Source: Anthoceros angustus
Taxonomy: Eukaryota; Streptophyta; Anthocerotopsida; Anthocerotales; Anthocerotaceae
Direction: 5' to 3'
DNA: 64,000 nucleotides
Assembly (NCBI GenBank): GCA_010909165.1
Contig: MU008179.1
Span: 558,001-622,000 of the forward strand
Shown here: in pieces, positions 42,981 to 56,100 of the stretch
Layout: each line of letters begins with the position of its first letter
Numbering within the stretch: position 1 is the stretch's first letter
Program-made: the position numbers and the translations under genes
Notes under the pieces: model-generated
Databases searched by the model: none
Told to the model about the DNA's origin: nothing
What the model saw: the letters and a program-made list of their open reading frames with translations, nothing else

Positions 42981-43542
42981 CACCACTCTTATGATCTGAC
43001 CGACAGTTTTTCCACGTGCTACGCCTGCCTCCAAGGTGGTTGGTGTAGCATAGTGCTTCTTAGCTCTTCATAAAAGATGAAGTTGAGCTTTCTGACTCTT
43101 CAAAAAGGCGAAGTTGAGCTTTCTGGCTCGGCCTGCCACACAGACAGAGAAAGGCAAAGTTGAGCCGTATTTGACCTAGGTACCATATATGTATAGCTCT
43201 GTTAATGAATGGGATGTAAATGAATGAATTAAGGAGGCAGAGCCTAAACGTGAGGAGCTTTGAAATTATTGGTTCCCCTGAGCCTGTTGCATTCCGATTG
43301 GAGGATTAGGAAGGGGCAAAAGCGGCAAGCAGGAAGCCCGGCGCAAGGCGAGCATGGCTGCAGATGAGATATTTTGATGCGTGGAAAGCGAGGATCAGAT
43401 ACACGCAAGGAAAGTGCACACTGCGCAGGCTCGTCAGCGAGCGGACTGGTACAAATAGCGGGCGGTTGGGCACTGCATTCCAACGATTTCATCCATCAAT
43501 TTCAGCGCTTCCGGGTCTCCGAGTCGTCGTGCGAATCGAGCC

Positions 43543-44185
43543 ATGGCAGCATCCCAGCTCCTGTTCCTGGCCGTGGCCATGGCGGCAGCAGCCCTGGTTG
43601 CAGGCGACGCGGAAGTGGTGGTGGATTTCTGCGTGACGGACCCGGCGCCCGGCAACTCCATCCGACCCACCGGAAGCCCCTGCAAGGCTCTGGCCGACGT
43701 CAAGTCCTCCGACTTCAAGTTCACGCTGGTGCCGGGCGCCCCGGGCGGCCGCCTCAACTTCGGCGTCGCGGTGGGCTTCGCCGACCAGTGGGGCGGGCTC
43801 AACGGCCTGCAGGTTGCCATCGCGAGGCTGGATTTCGGAAAGGGCGGCCAGATCCTCCCACCACCACCCGCGCGCCACCGAGATCTTCTACGTGGTGAAG
43901 GGCAAGGTGCTGAACGGCTTCATCGACTCCGCCGGCACCCTGTACGAGGAGGTGTTGAGCGCGGCCAGGCCTTCGTCTTCCCCAGAGGCCTCATCCACTA
44001 CCAGCAGAACGTGGGCAAGGGCCCCGCCTACGGCATCTCCTCCTTCAACAGCCAGAGCCCCGGCCTGCAGCTCACATTCAACGCCGTCCTCGAATCCAAC
44101 CCCTCATTTCCTCCAAGGATCTCGCCCAAACTCTCAACGTCAAGAAGAGCGAGGTCGACTCCTGCGCAAGGCCTTTGGAGCCTAA
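43543..44185 (+). CDS. GLP: Germin-like protein, copy C (frameshifted)
   Basis: As copy B, including SIRPTGSP. Open to GGQILP. It breaks in box 1 (about 43858), continues correctly as TEIFYVVKGKVLNGFIDSAG, loses one G in SAGQAF (about 43962), then reads FPRGLIHYQQNVGKG, with further breaks at about 44101 and 44161 before LRKAFGA and TAA (44183-44185). The same shared break points as A and B suggest either an inherited defect or a systematic base-calling error in C runs. Secreted cupin protein by family; activity unknown. Confidence 0.85.
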
Positions 44186-45778
44186 TCGTTCAGCACCTGT
44201 CCGCCTCCGGATCCGGAGCTTCCTCGTTCAGGTCCCCTAGTGTGTCCCCAGTTGTTCCCAGTCCTAGTCCAGTCCGGTGACACCAGTGATAGGGATATAA
44301 GCAAGCGCACCGATTAATGCTCGCTGCGGATTTGATCTTTTGCTTTTTCCTTGGGAGACAGTCACGGCCCAGGCCTGGCTGTGCCAGTGGTAGCCATCTC
44401 CTCAACGTTTTACATTTTATCACATGACCTTGTGTGAGCACACGTCCCTCTCGGCAACCCAGTGCCGTACACTCTACGCCCATGAGTTTACTCGTAAACC
44501 CTTGGCCTGCATGTGTGCTTTGTGGTGCTAGGTGCGCAAGCTAGTGTTCCATCGTTGTTCAGCAGACGACTGAATCAGGAACAATGTTCTCGAAACCGGA
44601 AGATCAGCAGCCGCATACGCCCGCACCATGCTTCCGGATATGGAACAAGGGTTGAGAGATGCAGGTTGTGCGATAAAGGACTTCAGCTACGTCCGAATAT
44701 CGGAAGGACAACGTACCCACACCTCCCACGTGCGCCATGTCTCCGAGTCCCGAACAATATTCGCAAGATCCGTTTTGGTCTTGCACCGTGTCCCGACGCC
44801 ATCCTTCAGACAATCCCGTTTTGGAAGGGGCTTCCTTGGTCAGGAACCAGACCTGTTCGCCCATAATATGGTTTAAAGCCTTTTGACCCATAATATGTTC
44901 TGCGCCTCTCCCAAGGTGGCTCCTGCAGCAAAGTGCACTTTGCCTCGGCTCACAACTGCATTGAAGGCTGTCAATATTAAAATATTGAAGGCTGTCAATA
45001 TTAAAATGATGTACGCAGGCATGATGTAGGTATCAGGGAGGCAGATATGCCTGCAATGCATGTCAGTGGCCGCAGATTGGTGAACTTGTTGGTTAGCCCT
45101 GAAAGCTGCAAGCAGAACAAGGAGAAGGTATGTGGGCAAGGGCCCCGCCTACGTGGCCAGAACTTGGGCGGGCCCCTTGCCCAGCCAGATTGAATAAAAG
45201 TCTTCTCAGCTTATCTGCATACTCAAAGGCCCCAGCAAAGCTGCAATTGCAAGCAGGAAGCCCGGCGCAAAGCGAGCATGGCTGCATATGAGATATTTTG
45301 TTGCGTGGAAAGCGAGAGTCAGATACACGTAGGAAAGTCCTCTTCAAAGCTGCAATTGCCTTGCAAGCAGGAAGCCCGGGCGCAAAGCCAGCATGGCGGC
45401 CCATGGGATTACATGATTTGATGCGTGGAATTTGAAAGCATGGGTCAGATACATGGAGGGTCGAGACTCAAAGTATTGGAATAGAACATCCTAGATAGAT
45501 GGGCACATCCCAGATGTGAACAGTCACGCCCTTTCGGGGTGACTACAAAAGGCACAACGTACCCAAGGCATTGACTCTTTCCTAATCATTCTTCCTTCTC
45601 CTCCATCCCTCTCCACATACGCATAGATTGATCTGCCTGATTTCCTATACAAAGCGCACATGAACATTGCACACTGCACAGGCTCGTAAGCCAACGAACT
45701 GGTACAAAAAGCGGGCCGTTGGTCACTGCATTCCAGGTATCCAGCCACGTCATCTCCTCTCGTCGTCTGGATCGAGCC
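44186..45778 (+). other. Unit 4 spacer
   Basis: Corresponds to 1-1173 plus the missing upstream part. The 24-bp tandem pair is near 44958-45005, the GLP-derived 22-mer near 45130, AATAAA near 45194, and the GLP-flank modules at about 45241-45335 and 45349-45475. No gene is supported. Confidence 0.75.
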
Positions 45779-45967
45779 ATGGCCGCATCCCGGCTCCTGC
45801 AGCGGCGACGGTCGCAGGCGACGCGGAACTGGCGCTGGACTTCTGCGTAACGGACCCGCCGTCCGGCAACTCCATCCGGCCCACCGGAGGCGCCTGCACC
45901 ATGGCCGCATCCCGGCTCCTGTTCCTGGCCCTGGCCATGGCAGCAGCAGCCATGCTCCCAGGCGACT
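45779..45967 (+). pseudogene. Truncated GLP 5' ends fused to NOP58, unit 4
   Basis: ATG 45779 and ATG 45901 start the two fragments. The second again carries the one-T-shorter junction seen in unit 2 (GGCGACTTCTGCTC). The open frame 45667-46038 runs through both fragments into NOP58 exon sequence. Confidence 0.75.
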
Positions 45968-45994
45968 TCTGCTCATTATACTCCTTCCACCGCA

Positions 45995-48674
45995 GGCTGT
46001 CAAGTTCAAGGCTTTTCAAAAGTTTGCAAATACGCTAATACGGCGGAAGCACTTGCGGCAGCCACCGCTATTGTGGACGGCAAGGTATCCAAGGGTCTCA
46101 AAGTTTTGAAGAAGGAAGTGCGAGGGGCACACTCGCTACTGCCGATTCAAGACTGGCCAAAATCGTCAGCGATAAATTTGTAAAGATAATTGGCATTCTC
46201 GCGTCAGTTGATTCACTGGAGTCCCAGTGACAACATGGTCATAATCTTCAGGACGTGCTTTCTGGTTTGACTGTCACACAACACCAATTGTATATATAAC
46301 AGCGCAGTCATGGACCTCATGAGAGGAGTCCGCTCACAGCTAGCTGCGCTCATTAGTGGACTTGCAGGACAACACATGGGTGCCATGAGTCTTGGGCTCT
46401 CGCACAGCCTGTCCAGCTACGAACTCAAATTTAGTCCTGATAAGGTGCGGACCTGGGATGACCTTGTAGCGATTAGGTGGAGTTGGAATGCCAGGATCAG
46501 GTTTCCTTGTTAATTATTCTGTCTTTTCTGATGTTTCTTGCTCGTTTAAGAATAGCGTCCAAGCTGAGTTCTCTTTGTTGTTTTGGTCATGGCGTTTCAG
46601 GTGGACACCATGATTGTCCAGGCTATTGGGCTTCTAGATGACTTGGATAAGGAATTGAATACATATGCTATGCGTGTTCGGGAATGGTATGGATGGCACT
46701 TTCCAGAGCTGGGAAAGATTGTTCAGGACAACATTAAGTACGCAAAAGTAGTGAACTTGATGGGCAGTAGAGAGAGTGTGGGCGAAATTGACTTCTCTGG
46801 AGTAAGAACTTGCCCCTGCTGCATTGCATGGACTTGGTCTTGGTTGCTGGTCAGTTGACGTTGATTCAGCGCATGATGATGTGCTTGCTTTGCAGATTTT
46901 AGAGGAGGAGGTTGAGGCGGAATGAAGGAAGCTGCTAACGTCTCCATGGGCACAGCAGTTAGTCGGCACGATATGTTAAATATCAAAGCTCTTTGTGACC
47001 AAGTCATAGCCCTTGCAGAATACTGAGGCCAGTTATATGATTATCTGCGAACCAGAATGATTACCATTGCACCCAATCTAACTACAATGGTGGGAGAGCT
47101 TGTTGGTGCCCGGTTGATCGCACATGCTGGGAGTCTTATCAACCTTGCCAAGCAACCAGCCAGTACTGTGCAGATCTTGGGTGCGGAAAAGGCGTGTCGC
47201 TGGTCTTGCAGTTGTGTCTGGCGGCCAAGGAGATGTGTGAGGGTGCGGTGAAGGCTTTGCAGGCTGAGGTGGCGCGGCTGACTGATGAGGCGGAGAGGAG
47301 CAGGTCGGAGATGGAGGAAAGGGATAGAGCTCGCTGGTCTGCTGAACAGAAGTCTGAAATGGCGGGGCAGGTGGGAGCAAGGGCACCGTGAGTCCGTCGC
47401 TGAGCAGCAGGTGCTTGTTATGAGTAGGAAGGTTGACAGCTGGTCTGCAGCTGTTTTGTGGTTATTTGGTTTTACGTCTTGACTTATGCTTGTGCCATCT
47501 GTGATGCAGGCTCTCTTCAGGGCTCTGAAGACAAAGCATGAGACTCCAAAATATGGATTGATCTTTCATGCTTCACTCATTGGGCAGGCTCCCCGAAATT
47601 CGAAGGAAAATTGCTCGCGTTCTTGCTGCCAAATCTGCCCTGTCAACCCGTGTTGATGCTTTGGGAGATGATTCGAACTGCAGTATCGGTCTTGAAGATA
47701 GGCTGAAGGTTTGTGCTTTCTTACTGCAGCTGTGTCTGGATGAGAGTGGCTTGCGAGGTTCACAGTTCATCCGTGGAACTTGCATTAGGGTCCCGACGTT
47801 GTGACGTGTATTTTTATCATGTCTGATATCAGGTGGAGGCCCGCCTAAGGAGTTTAGAGGAGAGCCCTGAAAAGTTAAGTGGGGCCTCTAAGGGAATGCT
47901 AAGATTGAGGCATATGACAAGGACCGAAAGAAGGATGCTCCGGGCCTGATAACCGCTGCCAAGGTATATCTGCCTTTGAGATCTCCTCTGCATGTTGAGA
48001 GAAATCAGAAGGAAAAGCCTGTTCTTTTAGTTGGGAGCTGCTGGGCCCCTATTGCTGTGATCTTCATGTGGGTTACCTACCTACCAGTGATGTCACCTAG
48101 GTGTTGTACCAGTGAGTGCAACTTTGTTGTGGCATGGCTAACCTAAGATTATGGTTTTCTTCAGTCATACAGCCCAGCAGCCGACTCCACTGTGGGGCTG
48201 CCGCAGCCTGCGGAGACAGCAAGTGGTCAAGAAAGAAGAAGAAGAAGAAGCGTGAGCCCGAAGAACCAGCAGCAGCGCCAGTAGCAGCTATTGAACCAGC
48301 TCCAGAAGAACCTCCGAAGAAGAAGCAGAGGAAACCCGCAGTAGAAGAGGTTGTGGTGACTCCGGTGCCCGAGGAGCAACCGAAGGTTCTGTCTCGGTTC
48401 CTGTCTCTTGTTTAACCCCGATACCCCTACTCACGTCCTTCGTGTTCTAAGTCTGTATTTCGCATGTCTCCAGAAGAAGAAGAAAAGAGAAGGCTGCTGC
48501 TGAGACTGCCGTGGCAACTCCAACGCCACCAGTTGCAGACCAACAGCAGCCTGTGAAGGTGGTTGTCTTACCTCTTGTTGCTTTTGTCGCTGTATTCATC
48601 CATGAGAACTTGATCAACGTTCCCGCCCAAATAGTGCGCCTCATTAACCCTGGGTTCCTTCTCCTCGGCAGAGC
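45995..48674 (+). pseudogene. NOP58: NOP58, unit 4, 5' part up to the copia
   Basis: Same exon order as unit 1. The exon at about 46601-46800 differs from the other units by a cluster of substitutions and reads [18 protein letters not shown] and GEIDFSGV instead of [12 protein letters not shown] and GEIDVSGV. The TGA after ALAEY is at 47024-47026. The K-rich tail exons end at 48540-48560, then the last intron, AGAGC (48670-48674) and the copia LTR. The final exon is at 63309. Likely a pseudogene, but this is the copy with the most family-like residues in that exon. Confidence 0.85.
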
Positions 48675-48882
48675 TGTAGAGGTTATGGCTATTAGAGCCC
48701 TAGTTAGGGCACGTTTGAAGATTATACTTTGATTATTACTTAAGTTAATGTGATATGAATAGGCATCTTAGATTCAGTTTTATAACTACTTTTATATGGT
48801 CTTCAAAACATTATCTTGGTTCACTTTTTTTCAATTCATACACTCTTTGTTCTACGCTTCGTGAAATCCATGTGCCTTCACA
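48675..48882 (+). repeat. 5' LTR of the unit 4 copia
   Basis: 208 bp, TGTAGAGG...CTTCACA, followed by TGGTATCAGTC (primer-binding site, the copy closest to the tRNA-complementary consensus). Confidence 0.93.
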
Positions 48883-49519
48883 TGGTATCAGTCATACAAT
48901 CTCTTATGTCAATTTGTAGCATGTTGTTCAAATGCTAGCAAAATGCCTAGGCACGGTAGAATTTCTAGGCACTTAATTGAAGATTACCCCATCAGTAGCC
49001 AAAGAAACCCTCATCGGGTACAACAAATTTATAGACCTGCACCTAGACATTGCGATGTAATCCAAGATTGGAATCCATCATCAGACTAGACAAACTAGTT
49101 ATCAATCCACACGAGCCTTGAATTACATATAGAGGCCATAGAATCTCAACTCCAAATTTGGGCATTTCTTCAAGACTTTGAGAAGTGTCACCGCCTAGCA
49201 AAGATCGAACTTCATGAAGTTGATCACTCCAAGGCAATCGAAATAACCAACCCGCATGTGGTATTACACCATTTAGATCAAAAGGTCTCACAACTTTTTA
49301 GATTGAATCATAAGGCAATGCGTAATAGAAAGAAAAATAGCTACAAATGGAATGTACCCAATATCCAATGTATGGAAAATATGTTGTCTAATCTTGCTGT
49401 AAATGAGTTGTCGGGTCTAGATTCGATTAGGATTAGGTTAGAATCTCGGATGTGGTCACCCCACACGTAACGATAAACACATCAAATATCCTCGAACAAA
49501 TGTTTCTCCACCCTCAAAC

Positions 49520-50354
49520 ATGGCCTCGAAACACCTCCTCAACTACCTCGCAAATACCTCCACGACAACAACAACAATCAACAATGTAATTAAGATTGAT
49601 TTTAAGGAAAAGATGATTCTCGTGAACCGATTACGACATTTGGTCCATGCGTATGCGTTCCATTCTTGAGGACAATGACCTGGATCACGGATGGCACTTA
49701 TCCCAAACTGTCACAACAAGAACAAATCCAAAGATCGCAGGATTTAGCGGCATGGGAGAAGACCGATAGAAAAGCAAGAAATGTGATCTTATCTCGGACT
49801 TGATAGGACCACCGCTCATCACGTGAGGGCTGTAGATGCATAGCATGGACCAACTCGAACCAACTCTACGACGCAGAGATGCAATGAGCGTAATAAATGC
49901 AACAAAGGCATTTTACCAAATGCGATGGGTGAAAGTGAAGTCGCTTCCGAACACATAAAGAAGTTCGAGGCAGACAGCTCGATTGGCATCTTGTGGGATG
50001 ACGTTGACGAGGCTCAAGCGACCATAGCTTTGCTAAGTTCTCTCGCGGTTATCGTACCTTCAAGACGACACAAAATGGAGTCATAAAACAAGCACAACTT
50101 GCAGCCAAAAGGGGCAAGGTTCGATTTCACCACATCGAGTAATTGGGGCTCTCATAGAGGAAGAAGCCATACGTGGTCGTGTCACATCAAATGCTACACC
50201 CAAGGTCAAGCTCTTTGTAGTACGAGGCGAGGGAGAGGACGAGGACGCGGACGAGGCCATCCTCCTTACAACAACAGGCCATCTTCATCATCTTCAGCAC
50301 CAAGGAGGAAAGGAGCCCGCCATTGGTGCCAAGTAGAAGGCCATTACGAAAAGA
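49520..50354 (+). pseudogene. gag: copia gag, first copy, unit 4, fused to the NOP58 tail
   Basis: From ATGGCCTCG. The Gag core is decayed but recognisable (MRMRSILEDNDL, SEHIKKFEA). There is a clear Arg/Gly-rich stretch (RGRGRGRGRGH), NNRPSSSSSAPRRK and the zinc knuckle HWCQVEGHYEK-ECQ. At AAGAAAAGAAGAAG (about 50356-50375) it passes directly into the NOP58 KKKKREPEEPAAAP segment in the matching frame, apart from one missing A before the junction. Confidence 0.8.
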
Positions 50355-50805
50355 GTGTCAAGAAAAGAAGAAGAAGAAGAAGCGTGAGCCCGAAGAACCA
50401 GCAGCAGCGCCAGTAGCAGCTATTGAACCAGCTCCAGAAGAACCTCCGAAGAAGAAGCAGAGGAAACCCGCAGTAGAAGAGGTTGTGGTGACTCCGGTGC
50501 CCGAGGAGCAACCGAAGGTTCTGTCTCAGTTCCTGTCTCTTGTTTAACCCCGATACCCCTACTCACGTCCTTCGTGTTCTAAGTCTGTATTTCGCATGTC
50601 TCCAGAAGAAGAAGAAAGAGAAGGCTGCTGCTGAGACTGCCGTGGCAACTCCAACGCCACCAGTTGCAGACCAACAGCAGCCTGTGAAGGTGGTTGTCTT
50701 ACCTCTTGTTGCTTTTGTCGCTGTATTCATCCATGAGAACTTGATCAACGTTCCCGCCCAAATAGTGCGCCTCATTAACCCTGGGTTCCTTCTCCTCGGC
50801 AGAGC
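50355..50805 (+). pseudogene. NOP58: Duplicated NOP58 tail exon/intron fragment inside the copia, unit 4
   Basis: Repeats 48232-48674: REPEEPAAAPVAAIEPAPEE, the VVVTPVPEEQPK donor, the KEKAAAETAVATPTPPVAD exon, the last intron and AGAGC (50801-50805). The offset is 2131 bp. It starts further upstream in NOP58 than the analogous block in unit 1 (5712), so the two duplications are different events or different outcomes. Confidence 0.88.
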
Positions 50806-51011
50806 TGTAGAGGTTATGGCTATTAGAGCCCTAGTTAGGGCACGTTTGAAGATTATACTTTGATTATTACTTAAGTTAATGTGATATGAATAGGCATCTT
50901 AGATTCAGTTTTATAACTACTTTTATATGGTCTTCAAAACATTATCTTGGTTCACTTTTTCAATTCATACACTCTTTGTTCTACGCTTCGTGAAATCCAT
51001 GTGCCTTCACA
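50806..51011 (+). repeat. Internal duplicate copy of the 5' LTR, unit 4
   Basis: Full LTR with TG...CA ends, preceded by AGAGC and followed by TGGTATCGTAG. Part of the 2.1-kb tandem duplication. Confidence 0.88.
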
Positions 51012-51656
51012 TGGTATCGTAGTCATACAATCTCTTATGTCAATTTGTAGCATGTTGTTCAAATGCTAGCAAAATGCCCAGGGTACCAGAATTTCTAGGC
51101 ACTTAATTGAAGATTACCCAGTCTGTAGCCAAAGAAACCCTCATCGGGTACAACAAATTTATAGACTGCACCTAGACATTGCGATGTAATCCAAGATTGG
51201 AATCCATCATCGACTAGACAAACTAGTTATCAATCCACACGAGCCTTGAATTACATATATATAGAGGCCATAGAATCTCAACTCCAAATTTGGGCATTTC
51301 TTCAAGACTTTGAGAAGTGTCACCGTCTAGCAAAGATCGAACTTCATGAAGTTGATCACTCCAAGGCAATCAGAAATAACCAACCTGCACAGGGTATTAC
51401 ACCATTTAGATCAAAAGGTCTCACAACTTTTTAGATTGAATCATAAGGCAATGCAGAATAGAAAGGAAAAAATAGCTACAAATGGGAATGTACCCAATAT
51501 CCAATGTATGGAAAATATGTTGTCTAATCTTGCTGTAAATGAGTTGTCGGGTCTAGATTCTGATTAGGATTAGGTTAGAATCTCGGATGTGGTCACCCCA
51601 CACGTAACGATAAACACATCAAATATCCTCGAACAAATGTTTCTCCACCCTCAAAC

Positions 51657-52568
51657 ATGGCCTCGAAACACCTCCTCAACTACCTCGCAAATACCTCCAC
51701 GACAACAACAACAATCAACAATGTAATTAAGATTGATTTTAAGGAAAAGATGATTCTCGTGAACCGATTACGACATTTGGTCCATGCGTATGCGTTCCAT
51801 TCTTGAGGACAATGACCTGGATCACGGATGGCACTTATCCCAAACTGTCACAACAAGAACAAATCCAAAGATCGCAGGATTTAGCGGCATGGGAGAAGAC
51901 CGATAGAAAAGCAAGAAATGTGATCTTATCTCGGACTTGATAGGACCACCGCTCATCACGTGAGGGCTGTAGATGCATAGCATGGACCAACTCGAACCAA
52001 CTCTACGACGCAGAGATGCAATGAGCGTAATAAATGCAACAAAGGCATTTTACCAAATGCGATGGGTGAAAGTGAAGTCGCTTCCGAACACATAAAGAAG
52101 TTCGAGGCAGACAGCTCGATTGGCATCTTGTGGGATGACGTTGACGAGGCTCAAGCGACCATAGCTTTGCTAAGTTCTCTCGCGGTTATCGTACCTTCAA
52201 GACGACACAAAATGGAGTCATAAAACAAGCACAACTTGCAGCCAAAAGGGGGCAAGGTTCGGATTTCACCACATCAGAAGTAATTGGGGCTCTCATAGAG
52301 GAAGAAGCCACACGTGGTCAGGTTGTCACATCAAATGCTACAGCCCAAGGTCAAGCTCTCTTTGTAGTACGAGGCAGAGGGAGAGGACGAGGACGTGGAC
52401 GAGGCCATCCTCCTTACAACAACAGGCCATCTTCATCATCTTCAGCACCAAGGAGGAAAGAAGCCTGCCATTGGTGCCAAGTAGAAGGCCATTACGAAAA
52501 AGAGTGTCGTAAGAAAAAGGCTGGAGAGCCTAGGAGAGGACTACCACCTTCAACAAATATTGTACAAC
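51657..52568 (+). pseudogene. gag: copia gag, second copy, unit 4, best preserved 3' end
   Basis: Reads TTSEVIGALIEEEATRGQVV, TSNATAQGQALFVVRG, RGRGRGRGRGHPPYNNRPSS, APRRKEACHWCQVEGHYEKE. The CX2CX4HX4C knuckle is intact at 52466-52507. It ends GLPPSTNIVQP at the nested element (52569). This is the only gag copy with an unbroken frame from the TTSEV segment through the knuckle. Confidence 0.85.
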
Positions 52569-53129
52569 CGTGGACGACGGACTCTCCTTGGGGTTAGGAA
52601 TAAGCTGGGTTTGTTTTTTTTCGTAGGTATGGAGTATAAAATAAGACGGAAAGGGAGGAATAAGCACGGACGAAACCCACTCAGAGGACCTCCGGACTTC
52701 GCAGGTAACGGACCCTGAAACCCACTCCAGAGGACCTCCGGACTACGCACCGGAGTATCAGGATAAGTCCGGACCCCACTCCGGATCAAAACGGGATAAG
52801 TACGCCCAGTAAAGTAACTTAGAAGTTGGAGCGTGAGTTAGACAGGGCGGCGCCACGTGGATGGTACTGAGTGATAGACGGGCATGCAGCAGACCAGGAC
52901 CGTAGCATTGCCAGTGGCCGTCATAGGTGTATTCACGCCCGGCACGCGGCAACAGAAGGCCGAGTGAGCGGAAGCGAGGCGAGTGAGCCATGCAGCTCGA
53001 CAGCACGGACGAAGAGCCGCCCGCATGCTTACTTCCGACGGAGAAGCGAGGAGGTCATTCTTCCAAACAACTTCGCGAAGTTTCGCATTCTCTCGCCGAC
53101 ACCCGGCTCTGGCGTTGTCTTTTTATCGC

Positions 53130-56100
53130 CAGCACCCTTCGGCGATTCGACTTGGCGAGTGAAGCAACCGACACCGCGGCCGAGGAGCGGAAGATTGCGG
53201 AACGCCTCAACAGAAGGCCGAGTGAGCGGAAGATGTTGGCGGCCAAGAGGGCCAAGGAGCGGAGGCGTGGGAGCCATGGCGCTTGGTGGAGCGCAACATC
53301 GTCATCAAGCGCTACCGGACTTGGGCCGTGGGCCGGAGGAGGCGGAGGAGCTGGTGGAGGAGTGGCACTGGACATTTTCCGCTATTCGACTGACAACATA
53401 CCCTAGTCCGGAGTATGCGGAAGATGTTGGCGGCCAACAAGGAGGTCCGATCCAAGAACTGGAGGACCCTAGGAGGTCCCGAGGCGGTTTACAACTACCC
53501 AAATGGAGGAAGTAGGAGGAGTGAACCCTCAAGGTGAAGGGGAAGGTGGAAGCGGCCGGGCGGCCCTTTTGCGATGGGAACGCAGCGTCCTCCAACGGAT
53601 GGTCGATGTCGGACCTCCTGAGAGGGTAATGCTCGAAGATTATCGCCCATCGAACATGCTCACCAAGGTGGATCACCTTGGGGATAATCTGCTAGTGTTC
53701 CTCCACGACCTCTGGGGAAACGCGCCGATCGCGTGATAATCTTCGCCCGGCCGGGCCAGAAGCTCGTGTCGAGGTGCGAAGCCACCTCCGTCGGCGTTAT
53801 CGCGTTTTGATTCATGTGGGGGCACGCGAACCTCCGAAGGAGGGTGAAGAAGAACGAGCACTCCGGAAGGGGCCACCGGAGGCGAGGGAAGAGCGCAGGA
53901 GGCGGAGGCCCGCCCGGTCCGAGTAAGAGTCCGGGAGGAGGACGACTGAGGGAATTCCACTCCATACGTCTGAGCGGACCTCGCCACCGAGGGAAGTGTG
54001 GAAGACATCCCGCTTCCTCCTCCGGTGCCCCCACCGAGGAGGAGGCGGCGGAAGGAGCAACAGGACGAGTTGGCGGTTCCAGCGCAAAGCAACCAATAAC
54101 AACATGCTGGTCCCGACGGACTCAAGGGAACCAAAGAGGCGGAAGACGGCGCCACCAACACAGACAGATCGCCTGCCTCCGCCAACGGAGTGGCAAGAAG
54201 TGGAGGAGGCGGTAAAGGGCGGAGAGGGACGCCCAAGGAGCGGAGGCCAGGGCAGCAGCCCCACCCGAGCTGCCCCTGCCTCCGACCGGGAGAGGCAAAG
54301 GCCAGCTCCGGACCTTCACCACCTCCGAGTCCTGGAGGAAAAGGGCGGAGAAGGAGTTAGCCAAGAGGGCCAAGGAAGGTGAGGCTCGGACCAAAGACTG
54401 GGACCTAAGGGTCCGATTAGGTCCGAGAGCCCATCTGACTCGCCCGACTGCAGTATGGCGGTCCTTGACGGACCAGGAGATGCCCGCGCCCACAGCGGAC
54501 TTTCTGGGCATCTCCCCAGCGGCGGCCGTGGAAGAAACGCGGCGAGTTTTAGCTACCGTCATGGACGGTATGCTTTGGGGCCTCTGCGGGACAGCAGAGA
54601 AGACCCAAGAAGTAGAGGCCACCCGGAGGAGGATGGTGGAACTTCAAGGGCAGGTGGAGGCGGCCCAGGCGGTTTACAACTACCCAAATGGAGGAAGTAG
54701 GAGGAGTGGAACCCTCAAGGTGAAGGGGAAGGTGGAAGCGGCCGGGCGGCCCAGAGGCGGAGGCGGCAGGCGGTCCTCCAACGGATGGGCGATGTCGGAC
54801 CTCCTAGGCAGGAGGTGTCGAGGTGCGAAGATTATCGCCCATCGAACATGCTCACCAAGGTGGATCACCTTGGGGATAATCTGCTAGTGTTCCTCCACGA
54901 CCTCTGGGGAAACGCCGATCGCGTGATAATCTTCGCCGGGCCAGAAGCTCGTGTCGAGGTGCGAAGCCACCTCCGTCGGCGTTATCGCCGGTTTTAATTC
55001 ATGTGTGGGGGCACGCGAACCTCCTGAAGGAGGGTGAAGAGGAACGCGCACTCCGGAAAGGGCTGGCCGCCCTACCGGAGGCAGAAGGAAGGGCGCAGGA
55101 GGCGGAGGCCCGTCCAGTCCGGAGCAAGAGGGTCCGGGAGGAGGACGACTGGGAGGGAATTCCAGACTCCATACGTCTGGAGCGGACCCCCTCGCCACCG
55201 AGGGAAGTGTGGGAGGACATCCCCGCTTCCCTCCTCCTGGTGCCCCCACCGAGGAGGAGCGAGGAAGGAGCAACAGATGTGAGTTGGCGGTTCCAGCCGG
55301 CCAGAACCAATAACAACTGTCCTCGAGACTCAAGGGAACCAAAGAGGCGGAAGACGGCGCCACCAACACGCACCCAGGGGCGCCGTGCCTTGCCTCGCCA
55401 ACGGAGTGGCAAGAAGTGGAGGAGGCAGCAAAGGGCGGAGAGGGACGCCCAAGGAGCGGAGGCCACTGGCAGCCCCCACCCGAGCTGCCCCTGCCTCCGG
55501 ACCGGGAGAGGCAAAGGCCAGCTCCGGACCCCTTCACCACCTCCGAGTCCCAGGAGGAAAAGGCGGAGAAGGAGTTAGCCAAGAGGGCCAAGGAAGGTGA
55601 GGCTCGGACCAAAGACTCGGGACCTAAGGGTCTGATTAGGTCCGAGAGCCCGACTCGCCCGACTGCAGATGGCGGTCTTGACGGACCAGAGATGCCCGCG
55701 CCTACACGGACTTTCTAGGCATCTCCCAAGCGGCCGTGGAAGAAATGCGGCGAGTGTTAGCTACCGTCATGGACGGTATGCTTTGGGGCCTCAAGGAGCA
55801 GAGAAGACCCAAGAAGTAGAGGCCACCCGGAGGAGGATGGTGGAACTTCAAGGCGGTGGAGGCGGCCCAGAGGCGGCAGGCGGAGTCCTCGCCGTCGGGA
55901 GGCGGAGCGAGAGGTCGGACGGTCCAGAAGACCGGACCAAGATCCTTCACCACCTCCGAGTCCCAGGAGGAAAAGGCGGAGGAGGCGGAGGCCCGCCCGG
56001 TCCGAGTAAGAGAGTCCGGGAGGAGGACGACTGGGAGGGAATTCAGGACTCCATACGTCTGAGCGGACCCCTCGCCACCGAGGGAAGTGTGGAAGACATC

